A stretch of DNA of 16,491 nt from Candidatus Cloacimonas sp. SDB (GCA_001412425.1 LKUH01000521.1:1-16491), one strand, 5' to 3'. Counted from the stretch's first letter, positions 6,601 through 14,720 are shown. Numbers and translations are program-made. The notes: generated by a model not told the origin, from the sequence alone.

Positions 6601-8691
6601 TTCATATATGCCGAATAATTTAAGTATATATACGTGTATAAAAGCAGTTTCCCGATAATAGCTGTGAATCCCTGAACTACCGCTATGACCTGAATTCATA
6701 AAAGTGAACAATAATTGTCTGTTATTATCGGTTTTCAATTCTCTGATCCGGGATATCCATTTTGCCGGTTCCCAGTAATTGACCCTTTGATCATAAAATC
6801 CTGCAATTGCCAGAATATCCGGATAGTTTTGAACACTAACATTCTGATAAGGACAGTATGAGTAAATGTAATCAAATTCAGTTTTCAGGTTGGGGTTACC
6901 CCACTCATCATATTCTGAAACAGTTGCAGATAAAGATGAATCCAGCATGGTGTTGATAACGTCGACAAAGGGAACTTCGGCAACAGCTCCCCGGAACAGG
7001 TCGGGTCTCATGTTTAAAACTGCTCCAATAAGCAGACCGCCAGCACTGGCTCCGTGAATCACAAGTTGATCTGAGGTAGTAATATTTTCCGAAATAAGAA
7101 ATTCTGTAGCAGAAATAAAATCGGTGAAAGTGTTGATTTTATTTTCCTTTTTTCCCGCTTTGTACCAATCAAAACCAAATTCACCCCCACCTCTCACATG
7201 CACCGTAGCAGAGATGATTCCCCGATCTAAAAGACTGACTCTGGAATTGGAAAAATAAGGATCCTGCGGATCGCCATAAGAACCATAACCATAAAGAATA
7301 AGAGGATTACCGTCAGGTGAAATCTGATCTTTTCGGTAAACCAGAGAGACAGGTATAATGGTTCCATCGGAAGCGGTTGCAAACATTATGGTTGAATCAT
7401 AATTATTCGGGTCATAATTATTTATTTTTTTGCGTTTCAGTAACTTTGAAGTTCCGGAAGCCAGATCGAATTCGAAAGTACTGAGAGGTGTTAACAGCGA
7501 TTCATATTGGTAGACGTAGACATTGGTGAAATAATCTGGATTCACACCAGCGAATAAAGCATAAGGTTTCTCGGCAAAAGTGATTTCCTGTTCCCAGGTT
7601 TTGTGGTGGTCAGTAAACCTGATTGATTTAGTCCCCTTCTTTCTTTCAATTTGGACTAAAAAATTTTCGAAAACCGCAAACTGCAGATATACTGAATCTC
7701 TATGAGCGATAAACTCCTGCCAGTTTTCGATTTTCGGATCTGAGACAGGTGCTATCATGATCTTGAAATTATGGGCACTGTCAGCATTTGTTCTGATGTA
7801 AAAGATTTTATGGTAATCTTCTACATAATATTCTCTGCCTGGCTGCCGTTTCTGGATAACCTGAAAAGTCTGATCCGGCGTCCTGGTTGGCAGGAACCAT
7901 ACTTCGGAAGTGGTTTTACTGGAGCTGATCAGATAGATGTAGTTTTTACTTCTGGATTTATTTAACCAGAGATAGAAAGCCCCATCCGGTTCATGAAACA
8001 CCAGTTCATCTGGCTGAGCAGAATTTAACTTGTGCCTGTAAACCTTATTACTTCTTCCGGTACTGTCTATAGTGGAATAAAAAATTGTTTCATTGTCTTC
8101 TGTCCAGACTACATCATCTATGGGAATGTGAAATGTCTCAATTATGTTATTTTGCCTTAAATCTTTTATATAAAGGGAATAATTTTCGAAACCGGTAGTA
8201 TCTATTGTGTAAGCGAGTAGATTATGATCCGGACTTATTTCAAGTTCATAAAGATGGAAAAAATCATAATCTTGGGCGAGTTCATTTTCATCAAGATAAA
8301 TTTCTTCTGAAGCGTCAGGTTCATTTTTTCTGCGGCAGTGAATTTTGTAATCTTTATCGGCTTCAATTCTGTTATAATAGAAGTAGTTATCTATTTTAAC
8401 AGGGACAGAACTTTCATCCCTGGCCAGTCTGGAAATATATTCATCGTAAAGCAGATTCTGCAGGTTTTCAGTATCTTTCATAAACTGTTGAGTGATATCA
8501 TTTTCTTTCTGCAGAAACTGTAGCACTTCCTGATCTTTCCTGGTCTTGTCCTTCAGCCAGGCATAATTATCTATCAGCATGCGATCATGGATAAAAATTG
8601 TATCAGGAATAATTTTTGTTTCAGGCAATTCCAGCGAAAGAAGATTAGACATCAAGGATAATAACATTATCAAAATAGTCAGGTTTTTCAT
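6598..8691 (-). CDS. Secreted prolyl oligopeptidase family serine peptidase (S9A, oligopeptidase B-like)
   Basis: This 697-residue enzyme hydrolyses short peptides, cutting after basic residues if of the oligopeptidase B type or after proline if a true prolyl oligopeptidase. The N-terminal beta-propeller (about 70-430) gates a C-terminal alpha/beta hydrolase domain. The catalytic triad is visible as Ser549 in GASAGG, Asp634 in GFYDQRVNYWEPAKW and His669 in NSGHSGSSG. LYGYGSYG (467-473) and HVRGGGEFG (498-506) are S9A family hallmarks. The YWEPAKW stretch and the HSG/GSSG tail resemble oligopeptidase B more than prolyl oligopeptidase. A signal peptide (1 to about 20) marks it as exported, unusual because the best-known members are cytosolic. 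SD AAAGGA before ATG. It is the last gene of the minus-strand operon, 25 bp after the caspase-like gene, with no dedicated terminator. Confidence 0.92.
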   Translation of the reverse strand: MKNLTILIMLLSLMSNLLSLELPETKIIPDTIFIHDRMLIDNYAWLKDKTRKDQEVLQFLQKENDITQQFMKDTENLQNLLYDEYISRLARDESSVPVKIDNYFYYNRIEADKDYKIHCRRKNEPDASEEIYLDENELAQDYDFFHLYELEISPDHNLLAYTIDTTGFENYSLYIKDLRQNNIIETFHIPIDDVVWTEDNETIFYSTIDSTGRSNKVYRHKLNSAQPDELVFHEPDGAFYLWLNKSRSKNYIYLISSSKTTSEVWFLPTRTPDQTFQVIQKRQPGREYYVEDYHKIFYIRTNADSAHNFKIMIAPVSDPKIENWQEFIAHRDSVYLQFAVFENFLVQIERKKGTKSIRFTDHHKTWEQEITFAEKPYALFAGVNPDYFTNVYVYQYESLLTPLSTFEFDLASGTSKLLKRKKINNYDPNNYDSTIMFATASDGTIIPVSLVYRKDQISPDGNPLILYGYGSYGDPQDPYFSNSRVSLLDRGIISATVHVRGGGEFGFDWYKAGKKENKINTFTDFISATEFLISENITTSDQLVIHGASAGGLLIGAVLNMRPDLFRGAVAEVPFVDVINTMLDSSLSATVSEYDEWGNPNLKTEFDYIYSYCPYQNVSVQNYPDILAIAGFYDQRVNYWEPAKWISRIRELKTDNNRQLLFTFMNSGHSGSSGIHSYYRETAFIHVYILKLFGIYE

Positions 8692-8716
8692 TAAATAATC
8701 CTTTAAGGGTTCAAGT

Positions 8717-9289
8717 TCAGATTTCTTTTTTGGTTAGAATGGTAAATTCCAGAGGTGTGAACATTTTGGCAATTTCATCGAGTTTCAACTTAATAGCAGC
8801 AATTCCTCTGCCATCGAAACAATTGTCCTGCATAGCAGACAGGATCATTAATTCCAGTGCGGTTGATTGGATCCAGGGAACAATAAGTTTATATCCGCAT
8901 ATAGCTAAAGCATCTGTTGTTTGGAGAAAATTCTTTAAATTTATCATATCGATATTTATTGTGCTGCAGGAAGCGAACAGGATTATTTTATTTGTGCATT
9001 TACCTTTCAGTATCAGGCTTATTTCATCCAGTGTGATGAATTGGTTTGATATCCAGATACCATTTTCGGAACCGTGAAAAGCAAGATACAAAATTGGATA
9101 GGAAATATATTTTTTTAAAGCCCATTTTTTCAGGAAAAATTCAAATTCAGCTGCTGTGGCACAATCAGCGTAAATGTACGGAATATTGGAATTCATCTCC
9201 AGCAATTCCAGAATTGGACGAACAGAAGATTTTTTTCTTAGGTCATTATACCATTTGGCTTCCAGGCAGAATATTCCTTTACCCTTCAT
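8717..9289 (-). CDS. Small caspase-like (clan CD / CHAT-type) putative cysteine peptidase, DUF6642-like
   Basis: This 190-residue protein has no signal peptide and is probably cytoplasmic. It shows the two-part clan CD peptidase signature: a hydrophobic strand ending in His-Gly (LYLAFHGSENG, His72-Gly73) and, about 35 residues later, a second hydrophobic strand ending in the nucleophile-type Cys (IILFASCST, Cys108), as in caspases, gingipains and CHAT domains. Later AICGYKLIVPWIQS followed by an acidic helix (ALELMIL) also recurs in CHAT-like families. The opening KGIFCLEAKWYNDL resembles what I recall of the DUF6642 family; that name is uncertain. It is a stand-alone minimal domain, with no TPR or effector fused. 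SD CTGGAG before ATG; 18 bp after the DUF2207 gene. Substrate and trigger are unknown; the position between a serpin/DUF2207 pair and an oligopeptidase suggests a proteolytic pathway. The catalytic assignment rests on motif reading only. Confidence 0.68.
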   Translation of the reverse strand: MKGKGIFCLEAKWYNDLRKKSSVRPILELLEMNSNIPYIYADCATAAEFEFFLKKWALKKYISYPILYLAFHGSENGIWISNQFITLDEISLILKGKCTNKIILFASCSTINIDMINLKNFLQTTDALAICGYKLIVPWIQSTALELMILSAMQDNCFDGRGIAAIKLKLDEIAKMFTPLEFTILTKKEI

Positions 9290-9307
9290 TTATTACTCCA
9301 GAAAAGC

Positions 9308-11119
9308 CTATCCAGCTCCTCCACCGCCACTTCCAGATCCACCTCCGCCACCCGAACTGGCTCCTCCACCAGCTCCGGAAGCACTGCTCATGGCAGATCC
9401 GGTTGTAGATATCATAGAAGCTAAAGCCTTTCCAAAAGCATCAGGTGTGAAGGAACTGCTGCGGTTACTGTGCATGATATACCAGGGAAGATAGTGTTTA
9501 TGATGCTCCGAAGGGATAATTCCACCCAGTTCTTTAAAAACTTTCTGCTTGAGCCCGAATAAAGCTCCATAAATAAAAAGATCGTTTATCTTCTCCAGAA
9601 CTTCCTGTTCTGATTCATCCCGGTAATGATATTTCTTCAAATATTTTCGGAATGCTTTCCATTCATTATATTTCGCCTTTCCTGTAAAAGTATGATGGGG
9701 AATTGCCGCGGATAAGATCGTAACAATTAGAGCAGAAACTGCCAGAATGATTGATATTGTGCTAAACCAGATCACAAAAACTCCTGCTATAAGTAGAAAA
9801 ATCAGACCGGCAATTAAGGAGATATTTCCGGCTTTTATACTTTTTTTATCAAACCAGTTCTTTTCTTTACCGACACGGGAAATAACTTTTTTCCATTTAG
9901 AAAAGAATTTCTGAAATTTATGTCTGTTTTTCTTCAGAGTTTTGATCTGAAGAATTTCATCACCTTTATTGAGATCTGAAAAAAGAAATTCGATCAGTTC
10001 GATCTCGAAATCCTGAAGTTCAGCTTTGTTGATTTCATAAATTTCTCGGTTTAATTGAAAGGCATATTGCTGTTGGTATTTACCTCTCCTTTTTTCTATT
10101 TCGGTATGTTCAAAATTAAGCAGATTCCTCTGAGCAAGATCCAATATTGTTGCAATCAGGCAGGGTCCGGTTATGGTCCTGGAATTCAGAAGATAACTTG
10201 CCAGGGCTGGAGGTATATCATCAGGTTTTTTTGCTAAAATATCTCCTGCTCGTTCCACTTTGGGTCTTTTTCCGTATTTGCAGAACATGAATATCCAGAA
10301 TAATATCAACAAGGCTGAGAGTAGAGGTATTAACCAGGCGCCGATTTTATGATATTCTGCTTTGCGTATCTGTGCATCAATCGCTTTCTGACGCTGAGCA
10401 TTTGCTTCCTCTGCCCAGATTGCTTCCTGCTCCAGAATATCATTTTCAATAAAACCGCTAAGCTGAGGAGCTTCGGGAAAAGTGCTGATGGGATACAAAG
10501 CTCTGATCTCAAAATAGTTTCGGGCTGGCAGCCTGTCACACCAGGCAGTAATAGTTCCGTCAAACTCCAGCCGTGATTCAGCCCAGAGAGGTCCATGCAG
10601 CCAGTGTTTAACGTTATAGCGGTTCAACAGCTCAGGTGTTTTTACAGTTAAAAGAATATCGTACTGTGATTTATCCCATTCCGGACTGATGAATTGATGA
10701 TAGAGAACAGCGCTATCCTGGAATTTTTTGACTGCTCCCAGCACTTTATATGAGATGTGGAAGGTGCGGGATTCATTTTGAGCAGTGATAAACCATTTCA
10801 AGCGAATATTTTTGTTATCTTCGTTGATGGTGAAGGTTCCACTTTCCTGGGAAGTAGATTCCTTAAATTTTATTGCTCCTTCAGCTACTGAAATATCGGT
10901 AAAAGCTATTGGGCCGTTTTTGGGGAAAGTTCTAAACAGATAACTGAATTTTCCCTGAAAGTAAAAAGTTCTGGTTTCCTGAACCAGCATGGAACCGTCG
11001 TAATTGAGTTCCGCTTCTATAAATACGCGAGTAATTCTATAATCTTTTTCCTGGGCTGATAATCCTGTTAATGCCAGTAAAATAAAGCTGATAAGAAGAA
11101 GCGATCTGATCAATTTCAT
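9308..11119 (-). CDS. DUF2207-family membrane protein with glycine-rich tail
   Basis: This 603-residue protein has a signal peptide (1 to about 22), an extracytoplasmic domain (about 25-255) containing the family-type FSYLFRTFPKNGPIAF and YHQFISPEWDKS stretches, a transmembrane helix (about 259-280), a cytoplasmic helical domain (285-425, including IPPALASYLLN), two further TM helices (about 431-450 and 452-473), a cytoplasmic segment, and a low-complexity Ser/Gly tail (about 573-603) ending in GGGGSGSGGGGAG. This layout and the Gly-rich end are characteristic of DUF2207 ('predicted membrane protein'), whose biochemical role is unknown. The start codon lies only 5 bp after the serpin stop and has no recognisable SD (preceding sequence GGTTGATTAATAATC), so translation probably depends on coupling to the serpin. 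Confidence 0.87.
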   Translation of the reverse strand: MKLIRSLLLISFILLALTGLSAQEKDYRITRVFIEAELNYDGSMLVQETRTFYFQGKFSYLFRTFPKNGPIAFTDISVAEGAIKFKESTSQESGTFTINEDNKNIRLKWFITAQNESRTFHISYKVLGAVKKFQDSAVLYHQFISPEWDKSQYDILLTVKTPELLNRYNVKHWLHGPLWAESRLEFDGTITAWCDRLPARNYFEIRALYPISTFPEAPQLSGFIENDILEQEAIWAEEANAQRQKAIDAQIRKAEYHKIGAWLIPLLSALLILFWIFMFCKYGKRPKVERAGDILAKKPDDIPPALASYLLNSRTITGPCLIATILDLAQRNLLNFEHTEIEKRRGKYQQQYAFQLNREIYEINKAELQDFEIELIEFLFSDLNKGDEILQIKTLKKNRHKFQKFFSKWKKVISRVGKEKNWFDKKSIKAGNISLIAGLIFLLIAGVFVIWFSTISIILAVSALIVTILSAAIPHHTFTGKAKYNEWKAFRKYLKKYHYRDESEQEVLEKINDLFIYGALFGLKQKVFKELGGIIPSEHHKHYLPWYIMHSNRSSSFTPDAFGKALASMISTTGSAMSSASGAGGGASSGGGGGSGSGGGGAG

Positions 11120-11124
11120 GATTA

Positions 11125-12342
11125 TTAATCAACCGGGTGGATCATTTTTCCCATAAAGATGACCAGATCATTGAAGTGTATGAAGTATATGTAAGGACGA
11201 TCGACCCTCATTACAAAGTCCGGTTCTTGATGAGAAACAGTTTCCATGCCTATGCTTGTAACAGCTGCAGCTTCAGTACCTTCTTCATTCACCTGGATGA
11301 AAGTTTTATGTTTAACTTCACTGATGAAAAGCTCTTCAGAAGTAATACTACTGAAATCTGCCTTCGGTGTGAAAGCTGATACCATACCCATATCCTGCAG
11401 AATATTATTGAGTGATAATTCATATTCCAGGGTAAATCGGGGCATTTGGAGAAAGCCCTCTGCTGTTTTTAACTGATCTTTGAAATAATCCCATCTGAGG
11501 TCATTGATATATTCTATCAGATCATCAAGATTCTCATTTCTTTTAGGCAGGAAAATGGTCATGGCAAAGTCACTGTCTCCGTAAGCCAGCTGTACAGATT
11601 GAAAGCGCTCATGTTCGAAATAGGGGAATACATCAGTTGTGGACATCATTTTACAGCTTATATCGGGTTGAAAAGTGCCAAATCGGGTTCTTTTAAGGTC
11701 GAATTCCTTTTGCCAGGCACCTTTAAAATAAATTGCGTTGATCAGATACATTACAGTGAGCGGATCAATTTCAGGTCCCACTATTTTATTGATCTTTTCT
11801 CTGGTATTTTCACTGACCCATTTATTGATCTCATCAGCTGCGCTCAGAGATCTGAAATTAAGGTCTTTGATGTAAGCATTGAAGTATTTATTATTAACAT
11901 CAAGAAATTCCTGATTGAAAATAAAATTGTAATCATGCCAGATTGAGTTTGCTATGGTAAAATCTACTTTTTCGTCTTTAGAAAGAAGTTTCTCCTGCAG
12001 TTTCTGATAGGCATTATTCAGGCTCAATCGGTTGACTTCAGGGTTATTCAGCACTGAGTTAATTTCTTCTAAAGTTGCCCTTTCAGCTCCATTGTTAACC
12101 ATTTGAAGAGCAAGTGCAATACTTAAAGGGGAAATAAAAATATTTTCTTTACCCTTCTCCGTATTGATTAGGTTAAAAAGTTCAAAACCGAATCTATTGA
12201 TATCTTCGGTAAGATCAACTTCAACAAGAACTTCTTCCGAGCTCTTATCTTTAAAATTCGGCAGAATCTTGCTCAATGAATATACAGATTGTGCAAGCAG
12301 TGCCGGTAAAAGTAAAATGAGAAATAATTTGGTACTTTTCAT
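11125..12342 (-). CDS. Secreted serpin (serine/cysteine protease inhibitor)
   Basis: This 405-residue protein has a signal peptide (1 to about 22) and a complete serpin fold (about 45-405, normal length). Family landmarks include NIFISPLSIALALQMVNNGA (67-86), FTIANSIW, the LINAIYFKGAWQKEF shutter/breach segment, the CKMMST region and the C-terminal DRPYIYFI...FMGKM. The reactive-loop hinge EEGTEAAAVT (353-362) has small residues throughout P15-P9, as required for loop insertion, so it should be inhibitory. Standard spacing puts P1 at Val369 and P1' at Ser370, suggesting an elastase-like target; the loop is about 3 residues longer than in alpha-1-antitrypsin on the primed side, so P1 could shift. 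The SD AGGAG overlaps the stop codon of the upstream DUF2007 gene (coupling). The likely role is protection of the cell surface or surroundings against foreign proteases, or restraint of an own exported protease. Confidence 0.94.
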   Translation of the reverse strand: MKSTKLFLILLLPALLAQSVYSLSKILPNFKDKSSEEVLVEVDLTEDINRFGFELFNLINTEKGKENIFISPLSIALALQMVNNGAERATLEEINSVLNNPEVNRLSLNNAYQKLQEKLLSKDEKVDFTIANSIWHDYNFIFNQEFLDVNNKYFNAYIKDLNFRSLSAADEINKWVSENTREKINKIVGPEIDPLTVMYLINAIYFKGAWQKEFDLKRTRFGTFQPDISCKMMSTTDVFPYFEHERFQSVQLAYGDSDFAMTIFLPKRNENLDDLIEYINDLRWDYFKDQLKTAEGFLQMPRFTLEYELSLNNILQDMGMVSAFTPKADFSSITSEELFISEVKHKTFIQVNEEGTEAAAVTSIGMETVSHQEPDFVMRVDRPYIYFIHFNDLVIFMGKMIHPVD

Positions 12343-12350
12343 ATCGACTC

Positions 12351-12662
12351 CTATTCCTTTTTTAGATCTTTAAGTAATTCTCTGGCAGTTTGAGCTTCCT
12401 CTTTTTTAACCTGGAATTTTACCAGACCCAAAGCATATATCGTCTGCAGTCCCTCACTTTTGGTTTTATAATAGATCCCGGCATCTTCCAGGATAGATTT
12501 TACGATAGGGATCAAAGCTGGATTCGGAGTCTCAAAAACAATTTCCAGATCAATCTTATCATCCAGGGAATCATCTGCAAGTTCTTTCACCAACTTCACA
12601 TTACAATCCGGGCAGTGAGTTATCCCTTCAACATATTCAGCTCTACATTTAGGACAGAACAT
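12351..12662 (-). CDS. Zinc-ribbon DUF2007-type protein
   Basis: The 103-residue protein carries an N-terminal zinc ribbon with CPKC (Cys3, Cys6) and CPDC (Cys17, Cys20), followed by a ferredoxin-like alpha/beta domain (about 38-101; LEIVFETPNPALIPIVKSIL, then AGIYYKTKSEG and a C-terminal helix with KEEAQTARELLKDL). The second part matches the DUF2007 'putative prokaryotic signal-transducing protein' pattern. No enzymatic residues are apparent; a binding or regulatory role is a family-level guess. AAGGAGG sits at 12668-12674, overlapping the end of the DUF362 gene, with a 10-bp gap. It is probably cytoplasmic. Confidence 0.85.
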   Translation of the reverse strand: MFCPKCRAEYVEGITHCPDCNVKLVKELADDSLDDKIDLEIVFETPNPALIPIVKSILEDAGIYYKTKSEGLQTIYALGLVKFQVKKEEAQTARELLKDLKKE

Positions 12663-12672
12663 AGTATCCTCC

Positions 12673-13743
12673 TTAAATTTTAATCAGTTCGTAATCTCTG
12701 CTTCCCAATCCAATTTTTTCGGCGTGAGCTAATTGTATTTCAGGATTGAGATGGGAGCTGGACATACGACCCAGATCAGCTTCATTATTTTCTCTGGTCA
12801 GATCCAGAGTTGCCTGATCAATAGCAACCGGATCATAACCTGCCAATATGCCAATATCGTTAATTATGGGTGTTTGTGTTATCGTCATACAGTCACATTG
12901 AGAAGTCATATCGGTAAGTACGTTGATAAACAGGCATTTATCCTTTTTATCAATTACTGCTCCTAAAGCGTATTCTGCCATTCTTTTCTGCAGTTCCTCA
13001 GATTCCACGGCAAAATTATATTTTACAGCATTATATTTACAAACTGCCAGGCATTCGCCGCAACCGATACATTTTTCTGCATCGATAACAACATGATCAC
13101 TATGTTTGATGATTGCATTTTCGGGACACCATTTATAACATTCCAGACAAAAAACGCATTGATCGATTTTGATCTGAGGATAGATGGAAGAATGTTGTCT
13201 CATCTTACCCTTTCGGGAAGCCAGTCCCATGCCCAGATTTTTTAAACAGGCACCAATGCCTGTGACGATATGGCCGGTAGGATGAGAAACAATAACCAGG
13301 GCATCACTGTAAACAGCATCTCTGGCAATGTTGACAGAATCGAATAATTCACCCGGTATTTTAACTTCCAGCTCTGCATTTCCCATTAATCCATCTGCCA
13401 TAATGATGGGGGCATTTATTTTCTCGAAGCTGAATCCATGACTATAAGCATGTTCAATATGGGTTACAGCATTCTTTCTGGGACCGGAGTACAGAGTTGA
13501 AGTCTCCATAACAAAGGGCAGAGTATTAAGTTCTTTAAGCTTGTCAACGACTGTTCTAATTACTTCGGGAGCGATGTGGGTGGTATTGTTCACGTCTCCA
13601 AAATGGGTTTTAACACCTATCATGTTCTTCTCTTTGAACTGATTCTGAAGAGGCAGAGCATTGAGGATCGATTTCATGGCTTCACATCTTTCGGTAAGAT
13701 CACTTTTTTTGAATAATGGTTTGAAATAGATTTTATTTTTCAT
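12673..13743 (-). CDS. DUF362 domain protein with two [4Fe-4S] ferredoxin clusters
   Basis: The 356-residue protein has an N-terminal DUF362 part (about 5-185, with IGVKTHFGDVNNTTHI and the GIGACLKNLGMGLASR segment), an inserted bacterial 2[4Fe-4S] ferredoxin module (Cys196, 199, 202, 206 in CVFCLECYKWCP; Cys225, 228, 231, 235 in CIGCGECLAVCK), and the DUF362 C-terminal part (245-356, including AGYDPVAIDQATLDL). An extra Cys pair, C283-D-C285 in TSQCDC, may bind metal. This is a common anaerobe protein presumed to transfer electrons; the reaction is unknown. It is the first gene of the minus-strand operon, with GAAGGAGAT 9-10 bases before ATG. Its function has no obvious link to the downstream protease genes, so it may simply share the transcript. 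Confidence 0.9.
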   Translation of the reverse strand: MKNKIYFKPLFKKSDLTERCEAMKSILNALPLQNQFKEKNMIGVKTHFGDVNNTTHIAPEVIRTVVDKLKELNTLPFVMETSTLYSGPRKNAVTHIEHAYSHGFSFEKINAPIIMADGLMGNAELEVKIPGELFDSVNIARDAVYSDALVIVSHPTGHIVTGIGACLKNLGMGLASRKGKMRQHSSIYPQIKIDQCVFCLECYKWCPENAIIKHSDHVVIDAEKCIGCGECLAVCKYNAVKYNFAVESEELQKRMAEYALGAVIDKKDKCLFINVLTDMTSQCDCMTITQTPIINDIGILAGYDPVAIDQATLDLTRENNEADLGRMSSSHLNPEIQLAHAEKIGLGSRDYELIKI

Positions 13744-14227
13744 TAAAAATATCTCCTTCAGAGGATTTAAAAGAGCTATAGAGATAATGTTTAGTCAAGT
13801 AAGAAATATCTTAATTTATGGTAAAGCCTTTATTCGTGAGTGTTACTTCATAATTTTTAATATTTTATGGAATTCTATTCAGGCTTTTCAGTATTTATCT
13901 TGAGAAATGATTCGGTTGAAAAATAGTTTTGTTCTTGTTTGATTCGAGCTGGAAGCTGTACTCCAAATCAGCTTTCTCAATTTGAGAGAATGAGCTGTTA
14001 TCTACCAAAAATTCTGATAATAAAATAGAATAAATTTTGCTTGCCAATTCTGCAATTATAATTAAATTTAATTTTGTGAATGTAATAAAAATTAAATCAA
14101 AAAAGACAAATCATTCAAGCCTGATATTAACAGATCATGAACAAATTAGCGGGAGGTAATAATTATTTTACATTGTGAAACAAATCAGTATATTTTTTTA
14201 AGTGAGAATGAAATTTAAGGAGGATTT
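13744..14227. other. AT-rich divergent intergenic region (484 bp)
   Basis: No ORF with a plausible SD is seen on either strand. It must hold the promoter of the minus-strand operon (a TTGACT-like box reads on the minus strand at 13793-13798, without a well-spaced -10) and that of the 14228 gene (a TATAAT at 14057-14062 with weak upstream TTGCTT at 14037-14042). It also contains a perfect 14-bp palindrome AATTAAATTTAATT at 14060-14073 overlapping that -10, and small inverted repeats TCTCAA-T-TTGAGA and GAAGCTG...CAGCTTT around 13950-13995. None is strong enough to call as a specific element. Confidence 0.5.
14057..14073 (+). promoter_or_regulatory. Weak candidate promoter -10 (TATAAT) overlapping a 14-bp AT palindrome
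   Basis: TATAAT at 14057-14062 lies about 165 bp before the 14228 gene and overlaps the perfect palindrome AATTAAATTTAATT (14060-14073), which could bind a dimeric regulator or be a by-product of AT-rich composition. The best upstream -35 match (TTGCTT, 14037-14042) has only 14-base spacing, so this is a tentative call. Confidence 0.2.
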
Positions 14228-14593
14228 ATGAAGAAACAGGTTTCTTTTGCAGGCATCGGTAATGAGTTTCTACATAAGATGAGAGATCAGATAAACAATT
14301 CTGAGGATAAAGTAGATCTGGGCAACAATTTTGCGTATGTTGTTAATGGGTTTTTAGCCAGGGTTTTTGATGAAAAGGAGATTGATATTAATAACGAATC
14401 AGTGCAATTTGATCCGGAGGCAGAAAATTATTATCTGATAGATCAGAGTCTGTTAGACCAGGGTGATTTCATTGAAACCTGGCAGAATTCAGATTTACCG
14501 AATGTAATAAAGAAATTTGCTGAATCTGCTTATCACAGATACATTCATTTAAATAAACATAATGATAAAACGGTTAAAAAAATAAGAAATTAA
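14228..14593 (+). CDS. Hypothetical protein, 121 aa
   Basis: I do not recognise this gene. It is well supported as coding: a strong AAGGAGG (14217-14223) 4 bases before ATG, 121 uninterrupted codons and an intrinsic terminator 20 bp after the stop. The product has no signal peptide or membrane segment. The N-terminus is MKKQVSFAGIGNEFLHKM, the centre (about 24-85) is acidic, and the C-terminal tail is strongly basic (KHNDKTVKKIRN). Predicted helices dominate. It is flanked by a long AT-rich upstream region and its own terminator, so it is a monocistronic unit unlinked to either neighbour. No catalytic or metal-binding motif (no Cys, two His near the end) is visible. Confidence 0.7.
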   Translation: MKKQVSFAGIGNEFLHKMRDQINNSEDKVDLGNNFAYVVNGFLARVFDEKEIDINNESVQFDPEAENYYLIDQSLLDQGDFIETWQNSDLPNVIKKFAESAYHRYIHLNKHNDKTVKKIRN

Positions 14594-14613
14594 TCTGAAA
14601 GATAAATTTACTG

Positions 14614-14646
14614 AAAAGACCTGCGATTTTTGCAGGTCTTTTTGTT
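14614..14646 (+). terminator. Rho-independent terminator of the 14228 gene
   Basis: An 11-bp perfect stem AAAAGACCTGC/GCAGGTCTTTT (14614-14624 with 14632-14642) with a 7-base loop runs into a T-rich tract (TTTTTGTTTT). It separates the hypothetical gene from the GcvT-like gene. The A-rich left side of the stem gives a partial T-run on the minus strand too, but no minus-strand gene ends here. Confidence 0.92.
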
Positions 14647-14720
14647 TTAAGAATCTTCTTTACAAAAAAGAACTGCACCAAAAATTATCTGTTAAAATTA
14701 AATAACTCAAGGAGATTATG

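Noticed and set aside
9174..9494. Proline-rich plus-strand ORF with PPPPLPDPPPPPELAPPP
   Set aside because: It is the antisense reading of the glycine-rich tail of the DUF2207 protein, so the proline runs are an artefact.
11125..12342. Serpin as a CrmA-like inhibitor of the neighbouring caspase-like protein
   Set aside because: P1 by normal spacing is Val rather than Asp, and the serpin has a signal peptide while the caspase-like protein does not, so they would be in different compartments.
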